Source of the DNA: Candidatus Phycorickettsia trachydisci
GTDB lineage: Bacteria > Pseudomonadota > Alphaproteobacteria > Rickettsiales > Rickettsiaceae
Assembly (NCBI GenBank): GCA_945875085.1
Contig: CAMCJU010000068.1
Coordinates: forward strand, 1 to 5,425
Direction of reading: 5' to 3'
Length of the DNA stretch: 5,425 nucleotides
This document shows, piece by piece, positions 1-4,381 of this stretch. Position 1 is the first letter of the stretch; every line of letters begins with the position of its first letter. A model generated the notes under the pieces. That model saw only the letters and a program-made list of their open reading frames with translations. It searched no databases and was not told the origin of the DNA. The position numbers and the translations under genes are program-made.

Positions 1-51
1 TGTTCTGATTGCTTCTTCGTCTATCTCTAGTTTTTGATATCCTCGTGACAT
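1..51 (-). CDS. 5' end of an unidentified gene, cut by the left edge
   Basis: On the minus strand an ATG at 51-49 opens a frame with no stop for all 17 codons up to the window edge; it reads MSRGYQKLEIDEEAIRT. The piece is too short to recognise a family and no function is proposed. Two things support a real start: an AAAAGGG Shine-Dalgarno-like stretch at 65-59 on the minus strand, seven bases before the ATG, and a TATAAT box at 82-77. It has the same direction as the DUF2610 gene upstream (stop at 168), so the two could be co-transcribed, although the TATAAT suggests its own promoter. With only 17 codons a chance open frame cannot be excluded. Confidence 0.45.
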   Translation of the reverse strand, partial: MSRGYQKLEIDEEAIRT

Positions 52-58
52 TTTTAAG

Positions 59-65
59 CCCTTTT
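59..65 (-). promoter_or_regulatory. Shine-Dalgarno-like site of the left-edge gene
   Basis: The minus strand reads AAAAGGG seven bases before the ATG at 51. It is the clearest ribosome-binding site in the window, where most starts lack one, and it is the main reason for choosing that ATG. It lies inside one arm (56-63) of an 8-bp inverted repeat whose other arm is at 135-142. Confidence 0.4.
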
Positions 66-76
66 GTTAAAGACTC

Positions 77-82
77 ATTATA
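77..82 (-). promoter_or_regulatory. Candidate -10 box for the left-edge gene
   Basis: The minus strand reads TATAAT at 82-77, about 25 bases before the ATG at 51. No good -35 hexamer lies 16-18 bases upstream (the position holds TATCAA). In AT-rich DNA such a box can arise by chance, so support comes mainly from its position. Confidence 0.3.
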
Positions 83-167
83 TCAGTTATATTGCTCTTT
101 TGATAGTGATTTGGTATAAGATCATCATTGATATAAGGGCTTTGGCTATATAGCTTTCTTGAAAGTT

Positions 168-467
168 CTACTCTTCTTCGAATTCTTCCTCCTCCTGTCC
201 TTCTTCTGAAGTAAGTTGCTCTTCTTGTTGCGCGGCGCCTAAGGAATAGACGCACAACTCTTCTAATGACACATTATTCTTGTCTGCCAGTTCTTTTAAT
301 TTAGAGATCGCATCCATGACCTCCTCTGGTATTGTTCCGCCGCGTTGTTTTGATAGCCAATCTGCCTGAAAGTGCAAAGGATGATGCCCTGGCTCTGGCT
401 CTCCTATATAGATAGCAAATGGAGCCATTTGCCCTCCAAAGTCGCAATTAATCGTAAATTTTTTCAT
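168..467 (-). CDS. DUF2610-family protein with glutamate-rich tail
   Basis: A 99-residue protein whose first ~76 residues match my recollection of the DUF2610 family, small proteins of unknown function found mainly in Rickettsiales. Visible family features are the start [12 protein letters not shown], an [16 protein letters not shown] segment (15-30), [20 protein letters not shown] (33-52) and [17 protein letters not shown] (56-72). There is no signal peptide or membrane segment, so it is probably cytoplasmic. From about residue 80 the chain turns into a low-complexity acidic tail with 11 glutamates in the last 20 residues. ATG 467-465 is the natural start because the conserved core begins there; no clear Shine-Dalgarno precedes it. 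It is transcribed away from the barrel-protein gene at 784. The family assignment is from memory of sequence pattern; the role is unknown. Confidence 0.85.
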   Translation of the reverse strand: MKKFTINCDFGGQMAPFAIYIGEPEPGHHPLHFQADWLSKQRGGTIPEEVMDAISKLKELADKNNVSLEELCVYSLGAAQQEEQLTSEEGQEEEEFEEE

Positions 468-491
468 TAGCGTCGTGTAAGTTTAAGATAA

Positions 492-520
492 CTAATATAA
501 TGATATATTAATACACTCAA
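492..520 (-). promoter_or_regulatory. Candidate promoter of the DUF2610 gene
   Basis: The minus strand carries TTGAGT at 520-515. Downstream lie TATATT at 499-494 (15-base spacer) or, one register on, TATTAG at 497-492 (17-base spacer). The start codon follows at 467. The region is nearly all A and T, so this is a weak call. Confidence 0.28.
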
Positions 521-654
521 GATTAGCTAATTAACAAGGCTCTTGCTAAAGCGAAAGTTCCAACAATGCCAAAAACACCACAAAAACGCTGGCTTTTGTC
601 AAGTAGGCTATAACATATAGCATTGCTGTGATATTAAAGTCGCACCATGTATAA

Positions 655-668
655 TTTTAGCGCTAAAA
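655..668. repeat. Perfect 14-bp palindrome overlapping a TATAAT box
   Basis: TTTTAGCGCTAAAA reads the same on both strands. It begins on the last base of a TATAAT box at 650-655, the usual place for a repressor operator, and lies 115-130 bases before the barrel-protein start. A 12-base part (GCGCTAAAAATT) recurs at 3644-3655 beside the minus-strand pseudogene. No protein binding can be shown from sequence alone. Confidence 0.4.
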
Positions 669-698
669 ATTCATAACAACTCTTTGCAAGTTTATTCG

Positions 699-710
699 AT
701 GTATAATTTT
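699..710 (+). promoter_or_regulatory. Candidate -10 region for the barrel-protein gene
   Basis: TATAAT lies at 702-707 within the 12-mer ATGTATAATTTT, which also occurs at 647-658. Neither copy has a good -35 hexamer at normal spacing. If used, this box would give an untranslated leader of about 70 bases before the ATG at 784. Confidence 0.3.
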
Positions 711-783
711 GTTAGTATTTATTGAGACTTAATGCTCAAAAATTACAAAATAAAAAATTTTAACCTTAATAAAGTGTATTTAT

Positions 784-1467
784 ATGCGTAACTTTAAAAA
801 ATTCATTAAAATAATTACCGCCTCAGTAATGCTCGTTGCATCTTGGCAAAACGCTTCAGCAGATAGCCAAGTTGCTATTGGTCCGAAAATAGGCTTATCT
901 GGCTTGGGTCTTGAGGCAAGGGTTAATTTAGCTGACAATCTATATGGCCGCTTAGGTGTAAATTATTTTACATATAGTCTCAAAACCAAAGATAGTGCGC
1001 TGAAATATAAATTATCTCTGACCCTTTTGACTGCACCTTTGATGTTAGATTATCATCCTATCGACGGCTCTGGCTTTAGAGTTTCTGCTGGTATTGCCTA
1101 TAATGGCAATAAGATAGAGTTAAAATCTGGCCCAAGTTCTAACGTAATCCTATACGGTCACGAATACGCTCCAAATCAAATAGGCAACGTCAAAGGAACG
1201 CTGGAATTTAAAAATAAAATTGCTCCCATCCTGAGCGTAGGTTACGATAGCTCTTTAATGGATATAAGTCCATGGAGCTTTAATATGGAAGCAGGATTGA
1301 TGTATGCTGGCAAGGCAAAGGTTAAAGTTTCTGCCAGCGGCTTGGCTGCAAAAGCTCCAGAATTCATTGACGATTTGCAAAAAGATTCAGATAAGGGCCT
1401 TGATAGCATTAATAAATATCTAAAGTACTTTCCAGTGCTTTCCATTGGTATTAAGTTTAGTATATAG
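784..1467 (+). CDS. Outer-membrane beta-barrel-type protein with signal peptide
   Basis: A 227-residue protein. Residues 1-26 form a classic Sec signal peptide: a lysine-rich start (KKFIK), a hydrophobic stretch ITASVMLVAS, and the cleavage motif ASA before DS, leaving about 201 mature residues. The mature part alternates short polar/hydrophobic strands rich in G, Y and L, such as ARVNLADNLYGRLGVNYF (45-62), and ends in VLSIGIKFSI, a likely last barrel strand (though its final residue is I, not the usual F). The central LMLDYHPIDGSGFRVSAGIAYNGNK resembles a family of alphaproteobacterial outer-membrane proteins of unknown role that carry a DxHP...GFRLSxGxxYNxN signature, as I recall it. ATG 784 is chosen because the signal peptide begins there; only a weak Shine-Dalgarno is visible. 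It appears monocistronic: 235 bases separate it from def. Confidence 0.75.
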   Translation: MRNFKKFIKIITASVMLVASWQNASADSQVAIGPKIGLSGLGLEARVNLADNLYGRLGVNYFTYSLKTKDSALKYKLSLTLLTAPLMLDYHPIDGSGFRVSAGIAYNGNKIELKSGPSSNVILYGHEYAPNQIGNVKGTLEFKNKIAPILSVGYDSSLMDISPWSFNMEAGLMYAGKAKVKVSASGLAAKAPEFIDDLQKDSDKGLDSINKYLKYFPVLSIGIKFSI

Positions 1468-1555
1468 GCCTTTGCCTTAATTAATTTGCCGTTAATACTT
1501 TTGGCAAGCGCCCGTTCATCAGCACTATTTTCAATATAGACTTGAAAAGTGGGCC

Positions 1556-1583
1556 AGCCAGAAGTTGCTAGCTAGAAGTTGCT
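1556..1583 (+). repeat. Two tandem copies of a 14-base unit
   Basis: AGCCAGAAGTTGCT (1556-1569) is followed directly by AGCTAGAAGTTGCT (1570-1583), 13 of 14 bases identical. It lies in the gap between the barrel-protein gene and def, outside any coding frame. Confidence 0.8.
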
Positions 1584-1640
1584 TTTGGTAAATTAATTGA
1601 CTATATCGTTATTATTGTAACTAGCAATTGGTAATAGCAT

Positions 1641-1669
1641 TTTCCAAACGTAACTTTTTTTGATATAAT
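1641..1669 (+). promoter_or_regulatory. Candidate sigma70-type promoter of def-fmt
   Basis: TATAAT at 1664-1669 with TTTCCA at 1641-1646 as a -35 box (4 of 6 matches to TTGACA) and a 17-base spacer. Transcription would start near 1676, giving a short leader of about 25-30 bases before the def ATG at 1703. This is the best-spaced promoter candidate in the window. Confidence 0.5.
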
Positions 1670-1702
1670 TAAAAGATGATTTTAATATAAAATTTTCGAT
1701 TT

Positions 1703-2296
1703 ATGGCATTGTTAAAAATAGTTACCCCCCCAGATAAAAGGCTTCGAACAAAAGCAGAAGTAGCTCCTGAAGTGAATGATGCCATAAGAAAGATAATGGA
1801 CGACATGCTCCAGACAATGTATCATGATGGTGGCATAGGTCTTGCTGCCAATCAAGTTGGAGTATTGCTGCAGATTGCGGTAATTGATATTCAAGATAGT
1901 GATGATGAAAATAGACCTGCTGGTTTCTTCCCTCTTTTTTTGGCAAATCCAGTATGTACTTTTTACTCTGAAGAAACGAGCGTGTTTAAAGAGGCTTGCC
2001 TTTCTTTACCGGGCATTAGCGTTGATGTTACTAGGCCTAAATCCATTAAACTTAGCTATGTAGATAGAAACAATCAGCCGCAAACTCTTCAAAGCGATGG
2101 ATTTTTAGCCAGAGTTGTGCAGCACGAAATGGACCATTTGGCGGGGCGTTTGATCGTAGATCATGCCTCGAAAATAAAGCGCGATATGCTGATGAAAAGG
2201 CTGGTTAAGATAAATCAAGAGGCGGCGAGCAAAGCGCCAAAACAATACCCAGATCAAGCCTCAAATCAAGCCCCAAATGCGGCCTTGAAATCTTGA
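1703..2296 (+). CDS. def: Peptide deformylase
   Basis: A 197-residue cytoplasmic metalloenzyme that removes the formyl group from the N-terminal methionine of new proteins. All three family motifs are visible: GIGLAANQ (44-51, motif GxGxAAxQ), EACLS (97-101, motif EGCLS with the metal-binding C99) and QHEMDHL (140-146, HExxH with metal ligands H141 and H145 and catalytic E142). The second motif carries A where G is usual. After about residue 172 the chain runs into a low-complexity tail rich in Q, A, P and N, partly made by a 12-base tandem repeat. The N-terminus (ALLKIVTPPDKRLR) fits the family, so ATG 1703 is the start, although no clear Shine-Dalgarno is seen. The stop overlaps the fmt start, so the two are a co-transcribed pair, as is common for def and fmt. 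Confidence 0.97.
   Translation: MALLKIVTPPDKRLRTKAEVAPEVNDAIRKIMDDMLQTMYHDGGIGLAANQVGVLLQIAVIDIQDSDDENRPAGFFPLFLANPVCTFYSEETSVFKEACLSLPGISVDVTRPKSIKLSYVDRNNQPQTLQSDGFLARVVQHEMDHLAGRLIVDHASKIKRDMLMKRLVKINQEAASKAPKQYPDQASNQAPNAALKS
2253..2276 (+). repeat. 12-base tandem duplication in the def tail
   Basis: ATCAAGCCTCAA (2253-2264) and ATCAAGCCCCAA (2265-2276) are adjacent and 11 of 12 bases identical. They encode the repeated QAS/QAP part of the deformylase C-terminal tail; the 12-base length keeps the frame. Confidence 0.75.
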
Positions 2297-3204
2297 AGAT
2301 AATATTCATGGGCAGCTGCTCTTTTGCGGTGCCCGCCTTGTCTGCTTTGATCCGTGATCATCAAGTAATGGCCATATTTACTCAAGAGCCAAAGCCTGAA
2401 GGAAGAGGATTGAGGCTGCAACTATCGCAAGTTCATCAGCATGCTAATGCGTTTGATATCCCTGTTTATACTCCAAAAACCCTGCGCCATGAGAGTGCAT
2501 TTGAATTGATACAATCAATCCCAGCTGACTTAATAGTGGTATGTTCGTACGGCTTTATTATCCCTGAGAATATCCTTAATGCCAAAAAGTATGGCTGCCT
2601 TAATATTCACCCGTCGCTTTTGCCAAGATATCGAGGAGCCGCACCTATGCCGCGCGCGATCATTTCTGGCGATGAGAAAACGGCAGTATGCATTATGCAA
2701 ATGGATAAGGGTCTTGATACCGGCCCTATTTTGCTGACTCAAGAGGTGGCAATAAACCAAGATACAACATACGTTATGCTGCGCGAGCAGTGCGCTGATC
2801 TTGGGGCGGATCTTTTGTTGCAAACAATCGCTAAGATTGATAGCCTGCCCCTGATCCCTCAAGGGACTGAAGGCGTCTCGTATGCGCAAAAATTAACAAA
2901 GCTAGAGTCAAGAATCAATTGGCATTCTAGCGCTAGAGAAATTAGCTGTCAGATACGTGGCATGAATCCATGGCCCGGGAGCTATTTTACTCACCAAGGC
3001 CAGCAGATTAAAGTTTTGCGCGCAAAGGTAATTACCGCGGAGCATGACTTCCAGCCCGGATTGGTTATGAACCATCAGCTACATATCGCCTGCGCAAGAG
3101 ATGTTTTAGCTATCGAAGCGCTGCAAAGACCAGGCAGCAAGGCTCTTGAGGTTAAGGACTTTTTGGCAGGCTATGGCCTTGGGGCAGGATCGATAGTCTC
3201 TTAA
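2293..3204 (+). CDS. fmt: Methionyl-tRNA formyltransferase
   Basis: A 303-residue enzyme (family about 310) that transfers a formyl group from 10-formyltetrahydrofolate to Met-tRNA(fMet) for bacterial initiation. The N-terminal Rossmann-like domain begins KIIFMGSCSFAVPAL and contains QEPKPEGRG (31-39). The active site is seen in NIHPSLLPRYRGAAP (104-118) and MDKGLDTGP (137-145): N104, H106 and D142 correspond to the known catalytic N, H and D. The C-terminal tRNA-binding domain (from about 205) includes INWHSSAREISCQIRGMNPW and later DFLAGYG. The start is TTG at 2293, since the conserved KIIFMG begins at once after it; the next ATG (2308) would remove the first beta strand. TTGA is shared with the def stop, a 4-base overlap that suggests coupled translation. 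Confidence 0.97.
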   Translation: MKIIFMGSCSFAVPALSALIRDHQVMAIFTQEPKPEGRGLRLQLSQVHQHANAFDIPVYTPKTLRHESAFELIQSIPADLIVVCSYGFIIPENILNAKKYGCLNIHPSLLPRYRGAAPMPRAIISGDEKTAVCIMQMDKGLDTGPILLTQEVAINQDTTYVMLREQCADLGADLLLQTIAKIDSLPLIPQGTEGVSYAQKLTKLESRINWHSSAREISCQIRGMNPWPGSYFTHQGQQIKVLRAKVITAEHDFQPGLVMNHQLHIACARDVLAIEALQRPGSKALEVKDFLAGYGLGAGSIVS

Positions 3205-3226
3205 AAAGAGTAGGCGCACCACATAT

Positions 3227-3272
3227 AAGCTTGCTCCCCCCTTGCTACTTTAGAATATGTAGCAAAAAGCTT
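3227..3272. terminator. Hairpin between converging fmt and the pseudogene
   Basis: TTGCTAC (3242-3248) pairs with GTAGCAA (3259-3265) around a 10-base loop, and outer AAGCTT arms (3227-3232 and 3267-3272) can also pair, with a 9-base bulge on one side. It lies just past the end of fmt and right after the minus-strand gene's TGA, where a shared terminator would be expected. No proper U-run follows on the plus strand, so the call is tentative. Confidence 0.3.
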
Positions 3273-3645
3273 CACCCAACGATTTTACTATCAAGGCTAT
3301 GTTCACCTGCTCCAAGAATTTCGCTCATCGCCTCTTCGCCCCTATCTTGATCTAGCTCAAGCTGCTCTTGCAAAAACAATCTGCTTCAAAATCATCATCA
3401 GGGTCAAGATCGAAATTATCTGGCTCTACATTGTTAATATTTGCTTTGCTAAATTTTAAGGGCGGGTGTCTTAAAGATAGTTTTTCTATAACATGATTTA
3501 AGTGTCTCCACAGTGGCATTTGCGCCCATAAGTAGATAGTCTCAAGAAGAGAAAAGTCATCGTTATCCTTTGCGTCTTGTTTTGTTTGTCTTTTATGTTC
3601 AAGCAATTAAGCCAGCAAAGTTTGAAAGTCTTGATATTCTTGGCG
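3272..3645 (-). pseudogene. Decayed gene of unknown function, frameshifted and interrupted
   Basis: On the minus strand a frame runs from about 3645 down to a TAG at 3354-3352. It reads RQEYQDFQTLLA, a TAA at 3609-3607, then LLEHKRQTKQDAKDNDDF and a stretch containing ETIYLWAQMPLWRHL and NFDLDPDDDFEAD. At a run of five T (minus strand, near 3376-3370) adding one T joins it to a second frame reading CFLQEQLELDQDRGEEAMSE and ending HSLDSKIVG at TGA 3274-3272. The continued acidic, protein-like text after the shift, and QTLLA/LLEHK on both sides of the TAA, suggest one former gene now carrying a frameshift and one or two stops (another TAG lies at 3648-3646). No ATG start is left. A TTG at 3606 could start an 84-residue piece but has no ribosome site. 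I do not recognise the family. Confidence 0.5.
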
Positions 3646-3748
3646 CTAAAAATTAATCTTTAACTCATAAATAGAGTAATTTCAGGTAAGTTTTCACGAT
3701 TCTTTATCGGTCGTTTTATTTTTTAAGAAAATAACTTGAAAATTGTGC

Positions 3749-3777
3749 TTTTAATTAGCGCGATGTTTTGCTATAAT
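3749..3777 (+). promoter_or_regulatory. Candidate promoter of rpmH
   Basis: A perfect TATAAT lies at 3772-3777, with a weak -35 (TTTTAA at 3749-3754) at 17 bases. A second TATAAT at 3787-3792 and a TTGACA at 3778-3783 lie just downstream, so the true start is uncertain. Any of them gives a short leader before the ATG at 3816. Confidence 0.4.
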
Positions 3778-3815
3778 TTGACATTATATAATTGTTAGAT
3801 GGATTTTGTAGATTT

Positions 3816-3950
3816 ATGAAAAGAACATTTCAACCTAGCAGACTAGTAAGAAAAAGAAGGCATGGCTTTAGAGCTAGAATGGCTACTCCGGGAGGTAGAG
3901 CTGTGATAAATCGCCGCAGAAGCAAAGGACGCAAAAAGCTGTCAGCTTAA
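3816..3950 (+). CDS. rpmH: 50S ribosomal protein L34
   Basis: A complete 44-residue, strongly basic protein, the usual length for L34, a small structural protein of the large ribosomal subunit. It begins [20 protein letters not shown] and continues [20 protein letters not shown], ending KLSA; this matches the L34 pattern almost throughout, and the F at position 5 and MATPGGRAV are typical of alphaproteobacteria. The ATG is fixed by the invariant MKRT start. No clear Shine-Dalgarno is present. In most bacteria rnpA (RNase P protein) follows directly, but here only 82 bases separate the stop from a tRNA gene and no rnpA is present. The gene therefore seems to be transcribed alone or with the tRNA. 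Confidence 0.98.
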   Translation: MKRTFQPSRLVRKRRHGFRARMATPGGRAVINRRRSKGRKKLSA

Positions 3951-3968
3951 ACTCTTTGAAAGTATAAC

Positions 3969-3992
3969 TCTTGTGCAGCTTCTTGTGCAATT
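3969..3992 (+). repeat. 12-base tandem duplication after rpmH
   Basis: TCTTGTGCAGCT (3969-3980) and TCTTGTGCAATT (3981-3992) are adjacent, 10 of 12 bases identical, with the first nine the same. They lie in the spacer between rpmH and the tRNA. No terminator hairpin is evident there. Confidence 0.6.
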
Positions 3993-4032
3993 CTTAACTT
4001 TTAGGCTATGCATAAGTGTTGCAAAAAACTAT

Positions 4033-4109
4033 GGGTCTGTAGTTCAGTGGTTAGAGCACCTCGCTCATAACGAGCGTTGTCGCAGGTTCGAATCCTGCCA
4101 GACCCACCA
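4033..4109 (+). tRNA. tRNA with anticodon CAU (elongator Met or lysidine-type Ile)
   Basis: A full cloverleaf is visible: acceptor GGGTCTG (4033-4039) with CAGACCC (4099-4105), D-arm GTTC...GAGC, anticodon loop CTCATAA (4064-4070, anticodon CAT at 4066-4068), T-arm GCAGG-TTCGAAT-CCTGC, discriminator A and an encoded CCA. The G1-C72 pair rules out an initiator tRNA. CAU elongators are either tRNA-Met or tRNA-Ile2, whose C34 is changed to lysidine by TilS. General resemblance to alphaproteobacterial Ile2 genes slightly favours Ile, but sequence alone does not settle it. The anticodon stem has a C-C mismatch at its top pair (4059/4075) or a bulged base, and the molecule is one base longer than expected. 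Confidence 0.93.
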
Positions 4110-4114
4110 TTAAT

Positions 4115-4168
4115 CAAGAACGTTTAATCGAAAATGTTTTGTGCCAAACAAGAACGTTTTGTGCCAAA
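4115..4168 (+). repeat. Imperfect tandem repeat, 34- and 20-base copies
   Basis: Copy one (4115-4148) starts CAAGAACGTTT and ends TTTTGTGCCAAA. Copy two (4149-4168) starts CAAGAACGTT and ends TTTTGTGCCAAA but lacks 14 bases from the middle. It begins six bases after the tRNA CCA. It looks like a duplication followed by an internal deletion. Confidence 0.6.
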
Positions 4169-4253
4169 AGGGGCGTGTGTCAGGCGCGTATGCCAAAAGC
4201 CGCCAATAAGTGCAGTATTGTAGCAAAATTATCAGGATATGCGCCCTTTGAAG

Positions 4254-4277
4254 AAATCTTGCAAAAAATCCTGCAAA
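4254..4277 (+). repeat. 12-base tandem duplication
   Basis: AAATCTTGCAAA (4254-4265) and AAATCCTGCAAA (4266-4277) are adjacent and 11 of 12 bases identical. It sits in the spacer before the Lpt permease. Confidence 0.7.
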
Positions 4278-4321
4278 AAAAGACCTATATAGTTTAAGTA
4301 GCCTTAGCAAATGCATCTAAA

Positions 4322-4357
4322 AACACCTTTAGAAATATCTTTAGCAATATCTTCAGC
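4322..4357 (+). repeat. Three copies of a 12-base tandem unit before the Lpt permease
   Basis: AACACCTTTAGA (4322-4333), AATATCTTTAGC (4334-4345) and AATATCTTCAGC (4346-4357) follow one another. The last two differ at one base; the first matches the second at 9 of 12. A weaker fourth copy may precede at 4310-4321 (6 of 12). Read in the permease frame it gives NTFR-NIFS-NIFS, but no start codon lies in that extension. Confidence 0.7.
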
Positions 4358-4381
4358 TCCACAGCCATAGCCACTTTTGCC

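Larger units (their letters stand above)
468..783. other. Divergent intergenic region, 316 bases, no gene
   Basis: No convincing coding frame is seen; the longest ATG frame I noticed here (from 565) is 15 codons. The region separates the divergent DUF2610 and barrel-protein genes. It holds the minus-strand promoter candidate above, a small hairpin (GCTATA at 607-612, loop ACA, TATAGC at 616-621), two copies of the 12-mer ATGTATAATTTT (647-658 and 699-710), and the palindrome at 655-668. It is probably regulatory. Confidence 0.6.
4110..4381. other. Repeat-rich spacer between the tRNA and the Lpt permease
   Basis: 272 bases with no convincing gene. The plus frame in register with the downstream permease is open from the tRNA end to a TAA at 4295-4297 and again from 4298 to the permease ATG. 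It contains a possible 35-codon frame (ATG 4190 to TAA 4297) that I do not recognise and consider unlikely to be a gene. Three short tandem repeats fill much of the region; they are listed separately. No clear terminator or promoter is seen. Confidence 0.5.

Noticed and set aside
67..255. Plus or minus frame of about 62 codons with an arginine-rich start, antisense to or overlapping the DUF2610 tail
   Set aside because: Its arginine-rich part is the out-of-frame image of the glutamate codons of the DUF2610 tail; nothing else supports it.
1242..1445. Minus-strand frame of 67 codons inside the barrel-protein gene
   Set aside because: Antisense shadow of a well-supported gene with a signal peptide.
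1486..1506. Possible terminator after the barrel-protein gene (TTGCC ... GGCAA)
   Set aside because: Only five base pairs, a 12-base loop and no T-run after it.
2530..2889. Minus-strand frame of 119 codons inside fmt
   Set aside because: Antisense shadow; fmt has all catalytic residues in the other strand's frame.
3697..3724. Possible plus-strand terminator (CGAT, loop, ATCG, then T-rich stretch)
   Set aside because: The stem is only four pairs, and no plus-strand gene ends nearby (fmt ends about 490 bases earlier).
4115..4168. Repeat beside the tRNA as a possible phage or island attachment site
   Set aside because: The repeat does not copy the tRNA 3' end, and no integrase or foreign gene is in the window.
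4190..4297. Plus-strand 35-codon frame containing GYAPFE, which recalls the GFAPYE motif of eukaryotic ribosomal protein eL36
   Set aside because: Only six residues are similar, half of the frame's end is a 12-base tandem duplication, and a eukaryotic ribosomal protein is not expected here; chance is the simpler reading.
4110..4316. Minus-strand frame of 68 codons over the repeat-rich spacer
   Set aside because: No recognisable protein features, no ribosome site, and it covers tandem repeats; it also begins at the tRNA end.
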